A stretch of DNA of 26,417 nt from CAZBME01 sp964645835 (lineage in GTDB: Bacteria > Desulfobacterota > Syntrophia > Syntrophales > UBA8958): assembly GCA_964645835.1 (NCBI GenBank), contig CAZYDG010000019.1, forward strand, positions 1 to 26,417. Reading direction: 5' to 3'. Positions 14,387 through 22,240 of this stretch are shown in pieces. Numbering within the stretch: the first letter of the stretch is position 1; the number at the start of each line of letters is the position of its first letter. Made by a program: the position numbers and the translations under genes. Under the pieces are notes generated by a model. The model made no database searches. It was not told the DNA's origin and worked only from the letters and a program-made list of their open reading frames with translations.

Positions 14387-15499
14387 ATGGCAGGTTCTGG
14401 CATTCTGCTGAGTATTGTGTCCGTTGTAGTTCTATTGGGTGTACTTATTTTTGTCCATGAGTTTGGGCATTTTCTAGTGGCCAAGTACTTTAATGTCGGC
14501 GTCATGAAATTTTCCCTTGGGTTTGGCCGCAAGATCGTTGGGAAAAAAATAGGTGAGACGGAATATCTCCTGTCCCTGATTCCTCTTGGCGGGTATGTTA
14601 AGCTTATGGGTGAGTCCGAAGAGGAGACCCTATCCGCCGAGGATGAAAAGCGTTGCTTCATCAAGCAAACGGTATGGAAGCGGATGGCCATCGTGTTTGC
14701 CGGTCCCTTCTTCAATTTTGTTCTGGCGTTTGTGATCTTTACCGTCGTTTATATGATTGGTGTCCCGGTCCTGACCAACCAGATCGGCATGATCCAGAAG
14801 GACGGGGCTGCCTATGAAGCGGGGATGAAGGAAAACGACATTGTCCTTCAGATTGACGGCAACCATATTCGCCGTTGGGATAAGATGGCGGAAAAGATCA
14901 ATCAGAGTGACGGCAAGCCTTTGAAATTCGTCATTGAACGTGATGCGGCGAAACAAGAACTGACAATTGTTCCCAGATTGATGAAGACCAAAAACATCTT
15001 CGGCGAAGAGACGAACACTTACAAGATCGGTGTCGGTCCCTCACCAAAGACCACAATTGAAAGGCTGAATCCTTTGGCTGCCTGCATCGAAGGCTCGAAG
15101 CAGACATGGTTTATCACAAAAATGACCTTCGTCAGCATCGTGAAGATATTTGAGGGTGTCATTTCACCGAAGAATCTCGGCGGGCCCATTCTGATAGCTC
15201 AAATGGCCGGGGAACAGGTAAAGGGTGGGATAGTGCCCTTCGTCTTCTTTATGGCCCTTCTCAGCATCAATCTGGGTGTCTTGAACCTGCTGCCCATACC
15301 TGTTCTGGACGGGGGGCATCTTTTCTTCTTTGTCATCGAAGCCATTACCCGTAAAGAGATCAGTGCCATCTGGAAGGAAAGGGCCCAACAGGTTGGCTTT
15401 GTCCTGCTTATTGCGCTGATGATCTTCGTCATGATCATGGATATTGACAGGCTCAATATAGATTCCGTCAACGACATTACCAAAATATTCACTAAATAA
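14387..15499 (+). CDS. rseP: Site-2 intramembrane zinc metalloprotease RseP
   Basis: RseP-type proteases cut transmembrane segments of anti-sigma factors and remnant signal peptides. The 370-residue protein has HEFGH (24-28) in the first membrane helix as zinc ligands and catalytic Glu. A membrane-associated region follows (FSLGFGRKIVG). A PDZ domain around 125-200 shows GAAYEAGMKENDIVLQIDG, and NLLPIPVLDGGH contributes the third zinc ligand Asp308 (LDGGH 307-311). Only one PDZ domain is evident, against two in E. coli RseP. The native substrate is unknown; no anti-sigma gene is adjacent. Confidence 0.94.
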   Translation: MAGSGILLSIVSVVVLLGVLIFVHEFGHFLVAKYFNVGVMKFSLGFGRKIVGKKIGETEYLLSLIPLGGYVKLMGESEEETLSAEDEKRCFIKQTVWKRMAIVFAGPFFNFVLAFVIFTVVYMIGVPVLTNQIGMIQKDGAAYEAGMKENDIVLQIDGNHIRRWDKMAEKINQSDGKPLKFVIERDAAKQELTIVPRLMKTKNIFGEETNTYKIGVGPSPKTTIERLNPLAACIEGSKQTWFITKMTFVSIVKIFEGVISPKNLGGPILIAQMAGEQVKGGIVPFVFFMALLSINLGVLNLLPIPVLDGGHLFFFVIEAITRKEISAIWKERAQQVGFVLLIALMIFVMIMDIDRLNIDSVNDITKIFTK

Positions 15500-15502
15500 G
15501 AT

Positions 15503-16219
15503 ATGAAGATACTGGCCATTGATACATCGGGACAATCCGCAGGCCTTGCGATTCTGGAAGATGATAATCCTCTGTATGAAATAAATATCAACATGGAGAT
15601 TCATCATTCCGAGATACTCCTGCCCGCCCTTGATGACATGTGCCGTGCGACCGGGATCGCTGTGAAGGATATGGACCTGTTTGCCTGCACAACGGGCCCC
15701 GGTTCCTTTACAGGGTTGCGGATCGGTCTAAGCACGGTCAAAGGAATGGCCATGGCTACAGGGAAACCCGTAGTGGGCGTCTCTACGCTTGAGGCACTAG
15801 CCTGTAACGCCATGCAATCTTCTCTTACGGTTTGTCCCGTGATGGATGCAAGGAAAAACCAGATCTATGCTGCTATGTTCAAGACCGATCCGTCTTGCGT
15901 CCCTGATCGTTTCGGTCCTGATGCCCTTGCAGAAGTGGATACATTTCTTGGTTCAATCAAAGGTCGGGCTCTGTTCCTTGGGGATGGCGCTGTTCGATAC
16001 GCTAAGGAAATCTTGGCGTTCCTGGGCGATCAATGTTGCTTCGGGGAATCTATTCAGCACCGTATCCGGGGTGCGGCGGTGGGGTTTTTGGGTTATAGAA
16101 AATACCGGGCCGGTGAGGTTGATGATGCCCTGACCATAATGCCCCGCTATCTGAGGCTTTCCGAAGCGGAAGAAAAAAAGCGCCTGGCAGGTATGCACAA
16201 TGAGCCAGACAGGCATTGA
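15503..16219 (+). CDS. tsaB: tRNA threonylcarbamoyladenosine synthesis protein TsaB
   Basis: TsaB is the non-catalytic ASKHA-fold partner of TsaD and TsaE in making the t6A37 modification of ANN-decoding tRNAs. The 238-residue protein has the N-terminal phosphate-1-like motif ILAIDTSGQSAGLAIL, HSEILLPALDDM, and TGPGSFTGLRIGLSTVKGMAMATGKPVVGVSTLEALA. This length and the lack of the TsaD HxxxH metal site separate it from TsaD. It starts 3 bp after rseP. tsaD and tsaE are not in the window. Confidence 0.93.
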   Translation: MKILAIDTSGQSAGLAILEDDNPLYEININMEIHHSEILLPALDDMCRATGIAVKDMDLFACTTGPGSFTGLRIGLSTVKGMAMATGKPVVGVSTLEALACNAMQSSLTVCPVMDARKNQIYAAMFKTDPSCVPDRFGPDALAEVDTFLGSIKGRALFLGDGAVRYAKEILAFLGDQCCFGESIQHRIRGAAVGFLGYRKYRAGEVDDALTIMPRYLRLSEAEEKKRLAGMHNEPDRH

Positions 16220-16259
16220 CAAGCTCCGGAAAGTAATATAGATAGCGAATATTAGGACT

Positions 16260-16316
16260 ATGGCGGGAGGTACAGGTTATGGGGGGAAGACAATGAGGGT
16301 CCGCGGGTATGCATAA
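16260..16316 (+). CDS. Possible 18-residue upstream ORF before psd
   Basis: ATG at 16260 opens an 18-codon frame (Gly-rich, MAGGTGYGGKTMRVRGYA) whose TAA at 16314-16316 overlaps the psd start in another frame. A weak AGGA lies just upstream. Such an arrangement could couple translation to psd, but the frame is short and may be chance. I see no homology. Confidence 0.2.
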   Translation: MAGGTGYGGKTMRVRGYA

Positions 16317-16947
16317 CAGCCCTGTCGCTGCGGAAGGTGTTCCCTTTATCCTTCCTCCTGCTGTATGCGCCGTCTTTGCCGTATGCTTTGGCTGGAATAT
16401 AAGCGCCGCCGTATTGGCCCTGGTAACCTTTTTTATTGTTTGGTTCTTCAGAAATCCCGAAAGAAAAACACCGGAAAATCCCAAACTCATTACGTCTCCC
16501 GCCGACGGGAAGGTCATTCGCATCGAAGACCTGCCCGGTCACGATATATTGGCCGGTCCGCTGAAAAAGATCAGCATCTTTATGAATGTATTCAATGTTC
16601 ATGTCAACAGGGCGCCCTGTTCCGGACGGGTCGACCGGATTCAGTATTATGAAGGGCGTTTTTTTTCGGCAAACCTGGACAAGGCGTCGAAAGACAATGA
16701 ACGCAACGCCGTTATTATCCGCATGGCTGATGGCAGGTGCGTGATGGCGATCCAAATTGCCGGTTTGATTGCAAGAAGGATCGTATGCTGGTTATCGGAG
16801 GGTATGAATGTGACCAAGGGGGAGCGTTTCGGGCTTATTCGTTTCGGTTCCCGGCTGGACGTTTATATCCCCCATGACTCGAAAGTCCTGGTTTCAATCG
16901 GTCAGACGGTCAGGGCAGGAGAGACACCTCTAGGAGAATTGTCATGA
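16309..16947 (+). CDS. psd: Phosphatidylserine decarboxylase proenzyme (short form)
   Basis: Psd decarboxylates phosphatidylserine to phosphatidylethanolamine at the membrane, the step after PssA, which is encoded next. At 212 residues it is the compact form. It has a hydrophobic N-terminus (about 11-46), FFRNPERKTPENP, SPADGKV, and MNVFNVHVNRAPCSGRV. The self-processing site is Gly180-Ser181 in GLIRFGSRLDVYIP; Ser181 should become the pyruvoyl group. ATG 16309 is preceded by GAGGG and an in-frame stop, so no longer form is possible. The gene overlaps pssA by four bases. Confidence 0.94.
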   Translation: MHNSPVAAEGVPFILPPAVCAVFAVCFGWNISAAVLALVTFFIVWFFRNPERKTPENPKLITSPADGKVIRIEDLPGHDILAGPLKKISIFMNVFNVHVNRAPCSGRVDRIQYYEGRFFSANLDKASKDNERNAVIIRMADGRCVMAIQIAGLIARRIVCWLSEGMNVTKGERFGLIRFGSRLDVYIPHDSKVLVSIGQTVRAGETPLGELS

Positions 16948-17729
16948 AAAGTAAAGACGCCTTCAAGAAGGACAACATGAAGAAGGGGATTTATATTTTG
17001 CCGAACCTCTTCACGACGGCCGGTCTTTTTTCCGGGTTTTATTCCATTTTGGCGTCAATGAAGGAGCACTTCGAAGTGGCGGCTATTGCCATTCTTGTCG
17101 CGGCCGTCTTGGACGCCCTGGACGGGCGGATTGCCAGAATGACCAATACGACGAGTAAATTCGGTGCTGAATATGATTCCCTTTCCGATTTAGTCGCCTT
17201 TGGTGTTGCACCGGCCCTGCTGGCCTATACATGGTCCCTGTCGTCTTATGGGAAATGGGGATGGGCCGCTTCCTTCCTGTTCGTTGTTTGCGGCGCCTTG
17301 AGGCTGGCAAGGTTCAATATCCAGATTGGCATCATCGAGAGCAAGTTGTTCAACGGTCTGCCCATCCCGGCTGCTGCCGCCGTTGTGGCTACGTCCGTTC
17401 TGCTGTTTCATAAAATCGGCGGCGAAGGACGGTTCGAGAATATATCGGTCATCATCAGCGTCTTTACTCTGGCCCTTTTCATGGTCAGTAGTATTAAATA
17501 TTATAGTTTCAAGGATCTTAATTATTTTTCGAGGAAACCTTTTACGTCATTGGTCGTTATTGTCTTCATTCTGTCCCTCGTAGCGGCGGAGCCTCAGATT
17601 ATGCTCTTTACATTCATCGCCGGGTACAGTCTGTCGGGTCCAGTTTGGCTGATTTACCGGCTCATTCATACGAAGGTCCAGGAGGCGCGGGACCGTAAAT
17701 TGGGGAAAAAATATAGCATTCTTAAATAA
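16944..17729 (+). CDS. pssA: CDP-diacylglycerol--serine O-phosphatidyltransferase
   Basis: PssA joins CDP-diacylglycerol (from CdsA) with serine to give phosphatidylserine, the substrate of the overlapping psd product. The 261-residue membrane protein is of the Bacillus-type CDP-alcohol phosphatidyltransferase class. It has the full metal-binding signature D60-G-x2-A-R-x8-G74-x3-D78-x3-D82 in DALDGRIARMTNTTSKFGAEYDSLSD, followed by several hydrophobic helices. The ATG at 16944 overlaps the psd stop. A second in-frame ATG at 16977 (MKKGIYILPN) is nearer the start of the conserved region and could be the true start. Confidence 0.94.
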   Translation: MKSKDAFKKDNMKKGIYILPNLFTTAGLFSGFYSILASMKEHFEVAAIAILVAAVLDALDGRIARMTNTTSKFGAEYDSLSDLVAFGVAPALLAYTWSLSSYGKWGWAASFLFVVCGALRLARFNIQIGIIESKLFNGLPIPAAAAVVATSVLLFHKIGGEGRFENISVIISVFTLALFMVSSIKYYSFKDLNYFSRKPFTSLVVIVFILSLVAAEPQIMLFTFIAGYSLSGPVWLIYRLIHTKVQEARDRKLGKKYSILK

Positions 17730-17784
17730 TTACATGTCATAAACCAACCGGTAAAGGTTGTGATATCGTGAGGAGAAAGAGAAG

Positions 17785-18801
17785 ATGAAGACTTACAGTG
17801 TGGCCGTCGTGGGCGCCACAGGGGCCGTAGGAAATGAAATGATTAAAATCCTGGAGGAACGTAAGTTTCCCGTGGGGTCTGTTAAATTGCTCGCCTCGGA
17901 GCGATCCTTAGGAAAATACCTGGAGTTCAACGGTAAAGACGTTCCAGTGGAGGTGCTTGACGAGAATTCCTTTGCGGGGGTTCAGATCGGATTGTTCTCT
18001 GCCGGGGGCAGTATAAGCGAGAAATTCGCCCCCATCGCCGCAAAAGCGGGATGTGTGGTCATTGATAACACGAGCGCCTTCAGAATGGTTCCCGATATCC
18101 CTCTGGTTGTGCCGGAGGTCAACCCGGAGGCCATTGCCCAGTACAAGAACAAAGGGATCATTGCAAATCCGAATTGTTCCACCATTCAGATGGTCGTGGC
18201 CTTGAAACCCATTCATGACGCCGTCAGGATTAAAAGGATCGTTGTGTCAACCTATCAGGCCGTTTCCGGAACCGGGAAAAAGGCCATTGACGAACTGGCC
18301 GAGCAGACCAAGGACCTCATGAACTTCAAGGAAGCCAGAGTAAAGGTCTATCCTCATCAGATAGCGTTCAACTGTCTCCCTCAGATTGATGTGTTTACCG
18401 ACAATGGTTACACCAAAGAAGAAATGAAAATGATCAATGAAACAAAAAAGATCATGAACGATTCCTCCATCAACGTTACGGCCACAACGGTCCGCGTTCC
18501 CGTTTTCTATGCCCATTCCGAGTCGGTGAATATCGAAACGGAAAAGAAGATTACGGCAGATGAAGTCAAAGCGCTCATGACCAGGGCGCCAGGCGTCGTT
18601 CTCGTTGATAATCCCGCCAATCGGGAATATCCGATGGCGATTAATGCGGCAGGAAAGGATGATACCTTTGTCGGGCGCATCCGGGAGGACGAATCGATTC
18701 CCAACGGCATCAATATGTGGATCGTTTCCGACAATATACGAAAAGGCGCCGCCTTGAACGCCGTTCAGATTGCGGAGATTCTGATTTCGAAATACCTATG
18801 A
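17785..18801 (+). CDS. asd: Aspartate-semialdehyde dehydrogenase
   Basis: Asd reduces aspartyl phosphate to aspartate semialdehyde with NADPH, the branch point to lysine/diaminopimelate, threonine and methionine. The 338-residue protein has the NADP-binding VAVVGATGAVGNEMIKIL, the FSAGGSISEKFAP block, the active-site Cys131 in ANPNCSTIQMVVAL, and YQAVSGTGKKAIDEL. The C-terminal domain has RVPVFYAHSESVNIETE with substrate-binding His. A GAGGAGA ribosome binding site lies about 9 bp before ATG. It overlaps rsmD by four bases. Confidence 0.97.
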   Translation: MKTYSVAVVGATGAVGNEMIKILEERKFPVGSVKLLASERSLGKYLEFNGKDVPVEVLDENSFAGVQIGLFSAGGSISEKFAPIAAKAGCVVIDNTSAFRMVPDIPLVVPEVNPEAIAQYKNKGIIANPNCSTIQMVVALKPIHDAVRIKRIVVSTYQAVSGTGKKAIDELAEQTKDLMNFKEARVKVYPHQIAFNCLPQIDVFTDNGYTKEEMKMINETKKIMNDSSINVTATTVRVPVFYAHSESVNIETEKKITADEVKALMTRAPGVVLVDNPANREYPMAINAAGKDDTFVGRIREDESIPNGINMWIVSDNIRKGAALNAVQIAEILISKYL

Positions 18802-19355
18802 GAATTATCGGCGGAGAAGCCGGCGGCAGGACCATTGCCTCTCCCAAGGGTTTGAAGGTCAGGCCGACTTCGGAAATGGTCCGGGAGGCCCTGTTTAATA
18901 TCCTCGGCTCCCTTGAGGGCACGACCTTCGCCGATATTTTCGCCGGTACGGGCTGTGTCGGGATCGAGGCCTTGAGCCGGGGGGCTTCAAAGGTTGCCTT
19001 TGTGGAAAAGAATCCCCGAATGGCACATCAAATAGAAAACGTTGTTCAGGAACTGGGTTATGTCTCCCGTGCAGAAGTATTGGCCACGGATGTGAAAAAC
19101 GGTATTCTGCGCCTGTCGAGGGCAAATCGGCCATACGATATCGTTTTTGCCGATCCTCCTTATGAAAGGGACTATATATCAAAGACCGTTCAGTATTGCC
19201 TGGAAGGTGAATTGATGTCAAAAGACGGCCTGATGGTTATCCAGCATTCCGTAAGGGAATTGCTTGCCTTGCCGTCCGGCATGAAAGCCTTCATCAATGT
19301 GCTTGAGCAAAGACGATATGGTGACACCGCCATCTCGTTCATACGCTATATATAG
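18798..19355 (+). CDS. rsmD: 16S rRNA (guanine-N2)-methyltransferase RsmD
   Basis: RsmD uses SAM to methylate G966 of 16S rRNA. From ATG 18798, which overlaps the asd stop (ATGA), the protein has 185 residues and starts with the typical MRIIGGEAGGRTI..PKGLKVRPTSEMVREALFNIL. The SAM-binding FADIFAGTGCVGIEALSRGA and catalytic DPPY (119-122) follow. The frame is open upstream to 18717 inside asd, but the extension looks nothing like the family and is rejected. It pairs with coaD, as in many bacteria, 12 bp downstream. Confidence 0.95.
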   Translation: MRIIGGEAGGRTIASPKGLKVRPTSEMVREALFNILGSLEGTTFADIFAGTGCVGIEALSRGASKVAFVEKNPRMAHQIENVVQELGYVSRAEVLATDVKNGILRLSRANRPYDIVFADPPYERDYISKTVQYCLEGELMSKDGLMVIQHSVRELLALPSGMKAFINVLEQRRYGDTAISFIRYI

Positions 19356-19367
19356 AAGGAGCAAGAC

Positions 19368-19874
19368 ATGAGCAAGAAAATAGCCATATATCCGGGATCA
19401 TTCGATCCTATCACCAACGGACATATCGATATCATTACCCGTTGTCTGCGGATGTTTGACGAACTGATTATCCTGGTGGCCTACAACCCCAACAAGATGT
19501 CGCTCTTTACCGTTGAGGAACGAAAGAGCATGATCTACGAGGTCGTTGCGAAGGAGCATGAACAGATTCGAATTGATGCTACATCGGGACTTCTGGTAGA
19601 CTATGTGGAGAGCATGGGGGCAAATGTTATTATACGGGGATTGCGCGCCTTATCGGATTTTGAATATGAGTTTCAAATGGCATTGATGAACCGGCGGTTG
19701 AACCGCAATATTGAGACGGTTTTTTTGATGACGGGTTATCAGTGGTTTTATACGAGTTCAAACATCATTAAGGAGGCGGCCGGTCTGGGCGGTTCGGTAA
19801 AGGGCCTGGTACCGGATATGGTGAATGATAAATTAATCGAAAGGTATAACAACATCAGGGAAAGAGAAGCATGA
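19368..19874 (+). CDS. coaD: Phosphopantetheine adenylyltransferase
   Basis: CoaD transfers AMP from ATP to 4'-phosphopantetheine, the penultimate step of coenzyme A synthesis. The 168-residue protein is of standard length and has the nucleotidyltransferase motif AIYPGSFDPITNGHIDII (the T/NxGH type), VAYNPNK, and NVIIRGLRALSDFEYEFQMALMNRRL. The C-terminal YTSSNIIKEAAGLGGSVKGLVP corresponds to the ISSTxVRE-type ATP-binding motif. AGAAGGAG at 19354-19361 overlaps the rsmD stop and gives good spacing. Its stop overlaps the aspC start (ATGA). Confidence 0.97.
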   Translation: MSKKIAIYPGSFDPITNGHIDIITRCLRMFDELIILVAYNPNKMSLFTVEERKSMIYEVVAKEHEQIRIDATSGLLVDYVESMGANVIIRGLRALSDFEYEFQMALMNRRLNRNIETVFLMTGYQWFYTSSNIIKEAAGLGGSVKGLVPDMVNDKLIERYNNIREREA

Positions 19875-21064
19875 AGCTAGCGCATCGCATATCGACGATA
19901 AAACCCTCCCCGACTTTGGCCATTATGGCCAAAGCTAATGCTCTCAGGGCGGAAGGCCGAGACATTATCAGCTTTAGCGCAGGAGAACCGGATTTCGATA
20001 CTCCGCAACACATAAAGCTTGCGGCCATAAAAGCCATTGAAGATGGTTTTACGAAATACACTGCCGTCGGTGGAATAGATGAGCTTAAAGATGCCATTGC
20101 GGGGAAACTCATGAGGGATAATAATCTGAGCTACCGGCGCAATGAAATCGTTGTATCCTGCGGTGCGAAACACACGCTCTACAATCTGGCCCAGATCCTT
20201 TTCGAGGAGGGAGATGAAGTCATCATCCCCGCGCCTTATTGGGTTTCATATTCGGATATCGTCGTCCTGACGGGTGCGACACCGGTCATCGTCCAGACAT
20301 CGGAAACCTCGGATTTCAAGATGAGCCCGGAGCAGCTCAAGAAGGCCATGACAGGAAAAACGAAGGCTGTCATTCTCAACAGTCCCTGTAATCCTACAGG
20401 CGCAGCCTATACAAAGGCCGATATTGAAGCACTGGCAGCAGTCATTGAGGAAACGGATATTGTCGTCATATCGGACGATATTTACGAAAAGATCCTCTAT
20501 GACGGTTTTGAGTTTTTCAGTATTGCCTCATGCAGTGAGTCTCTAAAAAAGCGGACCGTAGTTATCAACGGCGTTTCCAAGGCTTATGCCATGACCGGGT
20601 GGCGTATCGGTTATGCTGCCGGCCCGGAAGAGATCATTGCAGCCATGGTCAAGCTTCAAAGTCAGAACACCTCCAATCCGACATCGATCTCCCAGAAGGC
20701 CTCCGTAGAGGCTCTGAATGGTGATCAAGCCCCTGTTGCGCAGATGGCCGTCGAATTTGAAAAGCGTCGCAGCGTCATAGTCAATGCCCTCAATAATATC
20801 TCTGGTTTAACATGCCGTATGCCACAAGGGGCCTTTTACGCTTTTCCCAATGTGTCAGGCCTGTATGGGAGGAGCTTGGGAGGGAAGATCATTAATGGAT
20901 CATCGGATGTGGCCGCCTATCTTTTGGATGCAGCCAATGTGGCAGTTGTTCCCGGCGCCGATTTTGGAGATGACCGGTATATACGACTTTCTTATGCGAC
21001 ATCGATGGCGCTCATTGAAGAAGGGACAAAACGCATCAAGGCGGCTATCGAAAACCCTGCATAA
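19871..21064 (+). CDS. aspC: Class I PLP aminotransferase, probable aspartate aminotransferase
   Basis: This enzyme should interconvert aspartate and oxaloacetate with glutamate/2-oxoglutarate. That links it to Asd (consumes aspartate) and to the carboxylase at the left (makes oxaloacetate). The 397-residue fold-type I sequence has FSAGEPDFDTPQHIK near the N-terminus, TKYTAVGGIDELKDAI, the substrate/PLP segment NSPCNPTGAAY, and SDDIYEKILYDG. The PLP lysine is Lys237 in NGVSKAYAMTGWRIGYAAG, and a C-terminal Arg lies in DRYIRLSYA. This is the I-gamma (Thermus/Bacillus AspC) pattern. Side activity, such as prephenate transamination, is possible. Confidence 0.88.
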   Translation: MKLAHRISTIKPSPTLAIMAKANALRAEGRDIISFSAGEPDFDTPQHIKLAAIKAIEDGFTKYTAVGGIDELKDAIAGKLMRDNNLSYRRNEIVVSCGAKHTLYNLAQILFEEGDEVIIPAPYWVSYSDIVVLTGATPVIVQTSETSDFKMSPEQLKKAMTGKTKAVILNSPCNPTGAAYTKADIEALAAVIEETDIVVISDDIYEKILYDGFEFFSIASCSESLKKRTVVINGVSKAYAMTGWRIGYAAGPEEIIAAMVKLQSQNTSNPTSISQKASVEALNGDQAPVAQMAVEFEKRRSVIVNALNNISGLTCRMPQGAFYAFPNVSGLYGRSLGGKIINGSSDVAAYLLDAANVAVVPGADFGDDRYIRLSYATSMALIEEGTKRIKAAIENPA

Positions 21065-21069
21065 AAGTG

Positions 21070-21110
21070 GCCGGATGGGGAAGCATCCCCTTTAGCAATT
21101 CCGGCTTCTT
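21070..21110 (+). terminator. Weak possible terminator after aspC
   Basis: GCCGGA (21070-21075) pairs with TCCGGC (21100-21105), enclosing a smaller stem GGGGA (21077-21081) with TCCCC (21086-21090), followed by TTCTT. The T-run is poor. It may reduce rather than stop transcription into ispG. Confidence 0.4.
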
Positions 21111-21160
21111 GTTAGGCATGATATCAAGATGGTCGATGCCTGTTCAGGAGCATTCCTCGG

Positions 21161-22240
21161 GTGCACGAAGACATAAAGAGAAGAAAAACAAGACCCCTGT
21201 GGATAGGGTCTGTCCAGGTCGGCGGTGACGCTCCCATCGTTGTCCAATCCATGACATCTACCGATACGCGGGATGTGCGGAGGACCGTTGCCCAAACCCT
21301 GCGTTTGGAGAAGGCCGGCTGCGAAATCGTTCGCGTAGCGATTCCCGACGCAGAAGCGGCGCAGGCCGTGCGCCGGATCAAGGAAAAGATTCACATCCCC
21401 CTGATTGCGGATATTCATTTCGACCATCGCCTGGCCCTGGAAGCCATGAAACACGGTGCCGACGGCATCCGCATCAACCCCGGTAACGTAAAAGAGGAGG
21501 GGATCAAGCAAGTTGTAAAGGCTGCGAAATCCTGCGGAACAGTCATCCGCATCGGCATCAACGCAGGGTCCCTGGAAAAGGACCTCCTGGCCCGTTACGG
21601 AAAACCGTCGGCGGAAGCCCTCGTGGAAAGCGCTGTACGGAATGTCCGCCGCATCGAGGATATGGGGTTTGACAGGATCAAGATATCCGTGAAGTCTTCC
21701 GATGTGCCCACTATGATCGCCGCCTATCGCGGGCTCTCCAGCCAAGTGGATTATCCTCTTCACCTCGGGGTTACGGAAGCGGGAAGCCTTCTGAATGCGG
21801 CCATCAAATCGTCTATCGGCATAGGGACATTGCTTTTTGACGGGATCGGCGATACGATTCGTGTATCCGTGACGGGGGATCCCGTGAATGAAATACCTGT
21901 CGCTTACGGGATTTTGCGAACCCTGGATATTCGCAAAGTCGGCCCGGATATTATCTCCTGTCCCACTTGCGGGCGCACGGAAATCAACTTGTCCCGGCTC
22001 ACGAGGGAGGTGGAACGCCGGTTGTCGGGGGTGAAATCCCATATTAAAATCGCCCTGATGGGCTGCGTTGTCAATGGCCCCGGAGAGGCTGCAGAAGCGG
22101 ACATCGGCATTGCCGGGGGCCGCGGTTACGGCATGCTTTTCAAGAAAGGCAAAACGGTCCGGAAGATCAAAGAAGAACAATTCGTCGCTGTCCTCATGGA
22201 AGAAATTCATGCCATGCTGGCCGACAAGAAGGAGGATTAA
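21161..22240 (+). CDS. ispG: 4-hydroxy-3-methylbut-2-enyl diphosphate synthase (GcpE)
   Basis: IspG reductively opens MEcPP to HMBPP, a late MEP-pathway step using a [4Fe-4S] cluster. The 359-residue protein has an N-terminal TIM barrel (GSVQVGGDAPIVVQSMTSTDTRD; IADIHFDHRLALEAMKHGADGIRINPGN). The cluster ligands are Cys267 and Cys270 in SCPTCGRTE and Cys302 in MGCVVNGPGE, with Glu309 as the fourth ligand. This is the same spacing as E. coli C270/C273/C305/E312, and the plant-type insert is absent. Start is GTG at 21161 with CAGGAG (21145-21150) 10 bp upstream; no in-frame ATG fits. It overlaps proS by one base. Confidence 0.96.
   Translation: MHEDIKRRKTRPLWIGSVQVGGDAPIVVQSMTSTDTRDVRRTVAQTLRLEKAGCEIVRVAIPDAEAAQAVRRIKEKIHIPLIADIHFDHRLALEAMKHGADGIRINPGNVKEEGIKQVVKAAKSCGTVIRIGINAGSLEKDLLARYGKPSAEALVESAVRNVRRIEDMGFDRIKISVKSSDVPTMIAAYRGLSSQVDYPLHLGVTEAGSLLNAAIKSSIGIGTLLFDGIGDTIRVSVTGDPVNEIPVAYGILRTLDIRKVGPDIISCPTCGRTEINLSRLTREVERRLSGVKSHIKIALMGCVVNGPGEAAEADIGIAGGRGYGMLFKKGKTVRKIKEEQFVAVLMEEIHAMLADKKED

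Noticed and set aside
18717..18797. N-terminal extension of rsmD
   Set aside because: It lies inside asd and is Arg-rich low-character sequence; ATG 18798 gives the canonical RsmD start and an ATGA overlap.
21092..22210. 372-codon minus-strand frame opposite ispG
   Set aside because: Shadow of ispG, whose cluster cysteines and length are normal.
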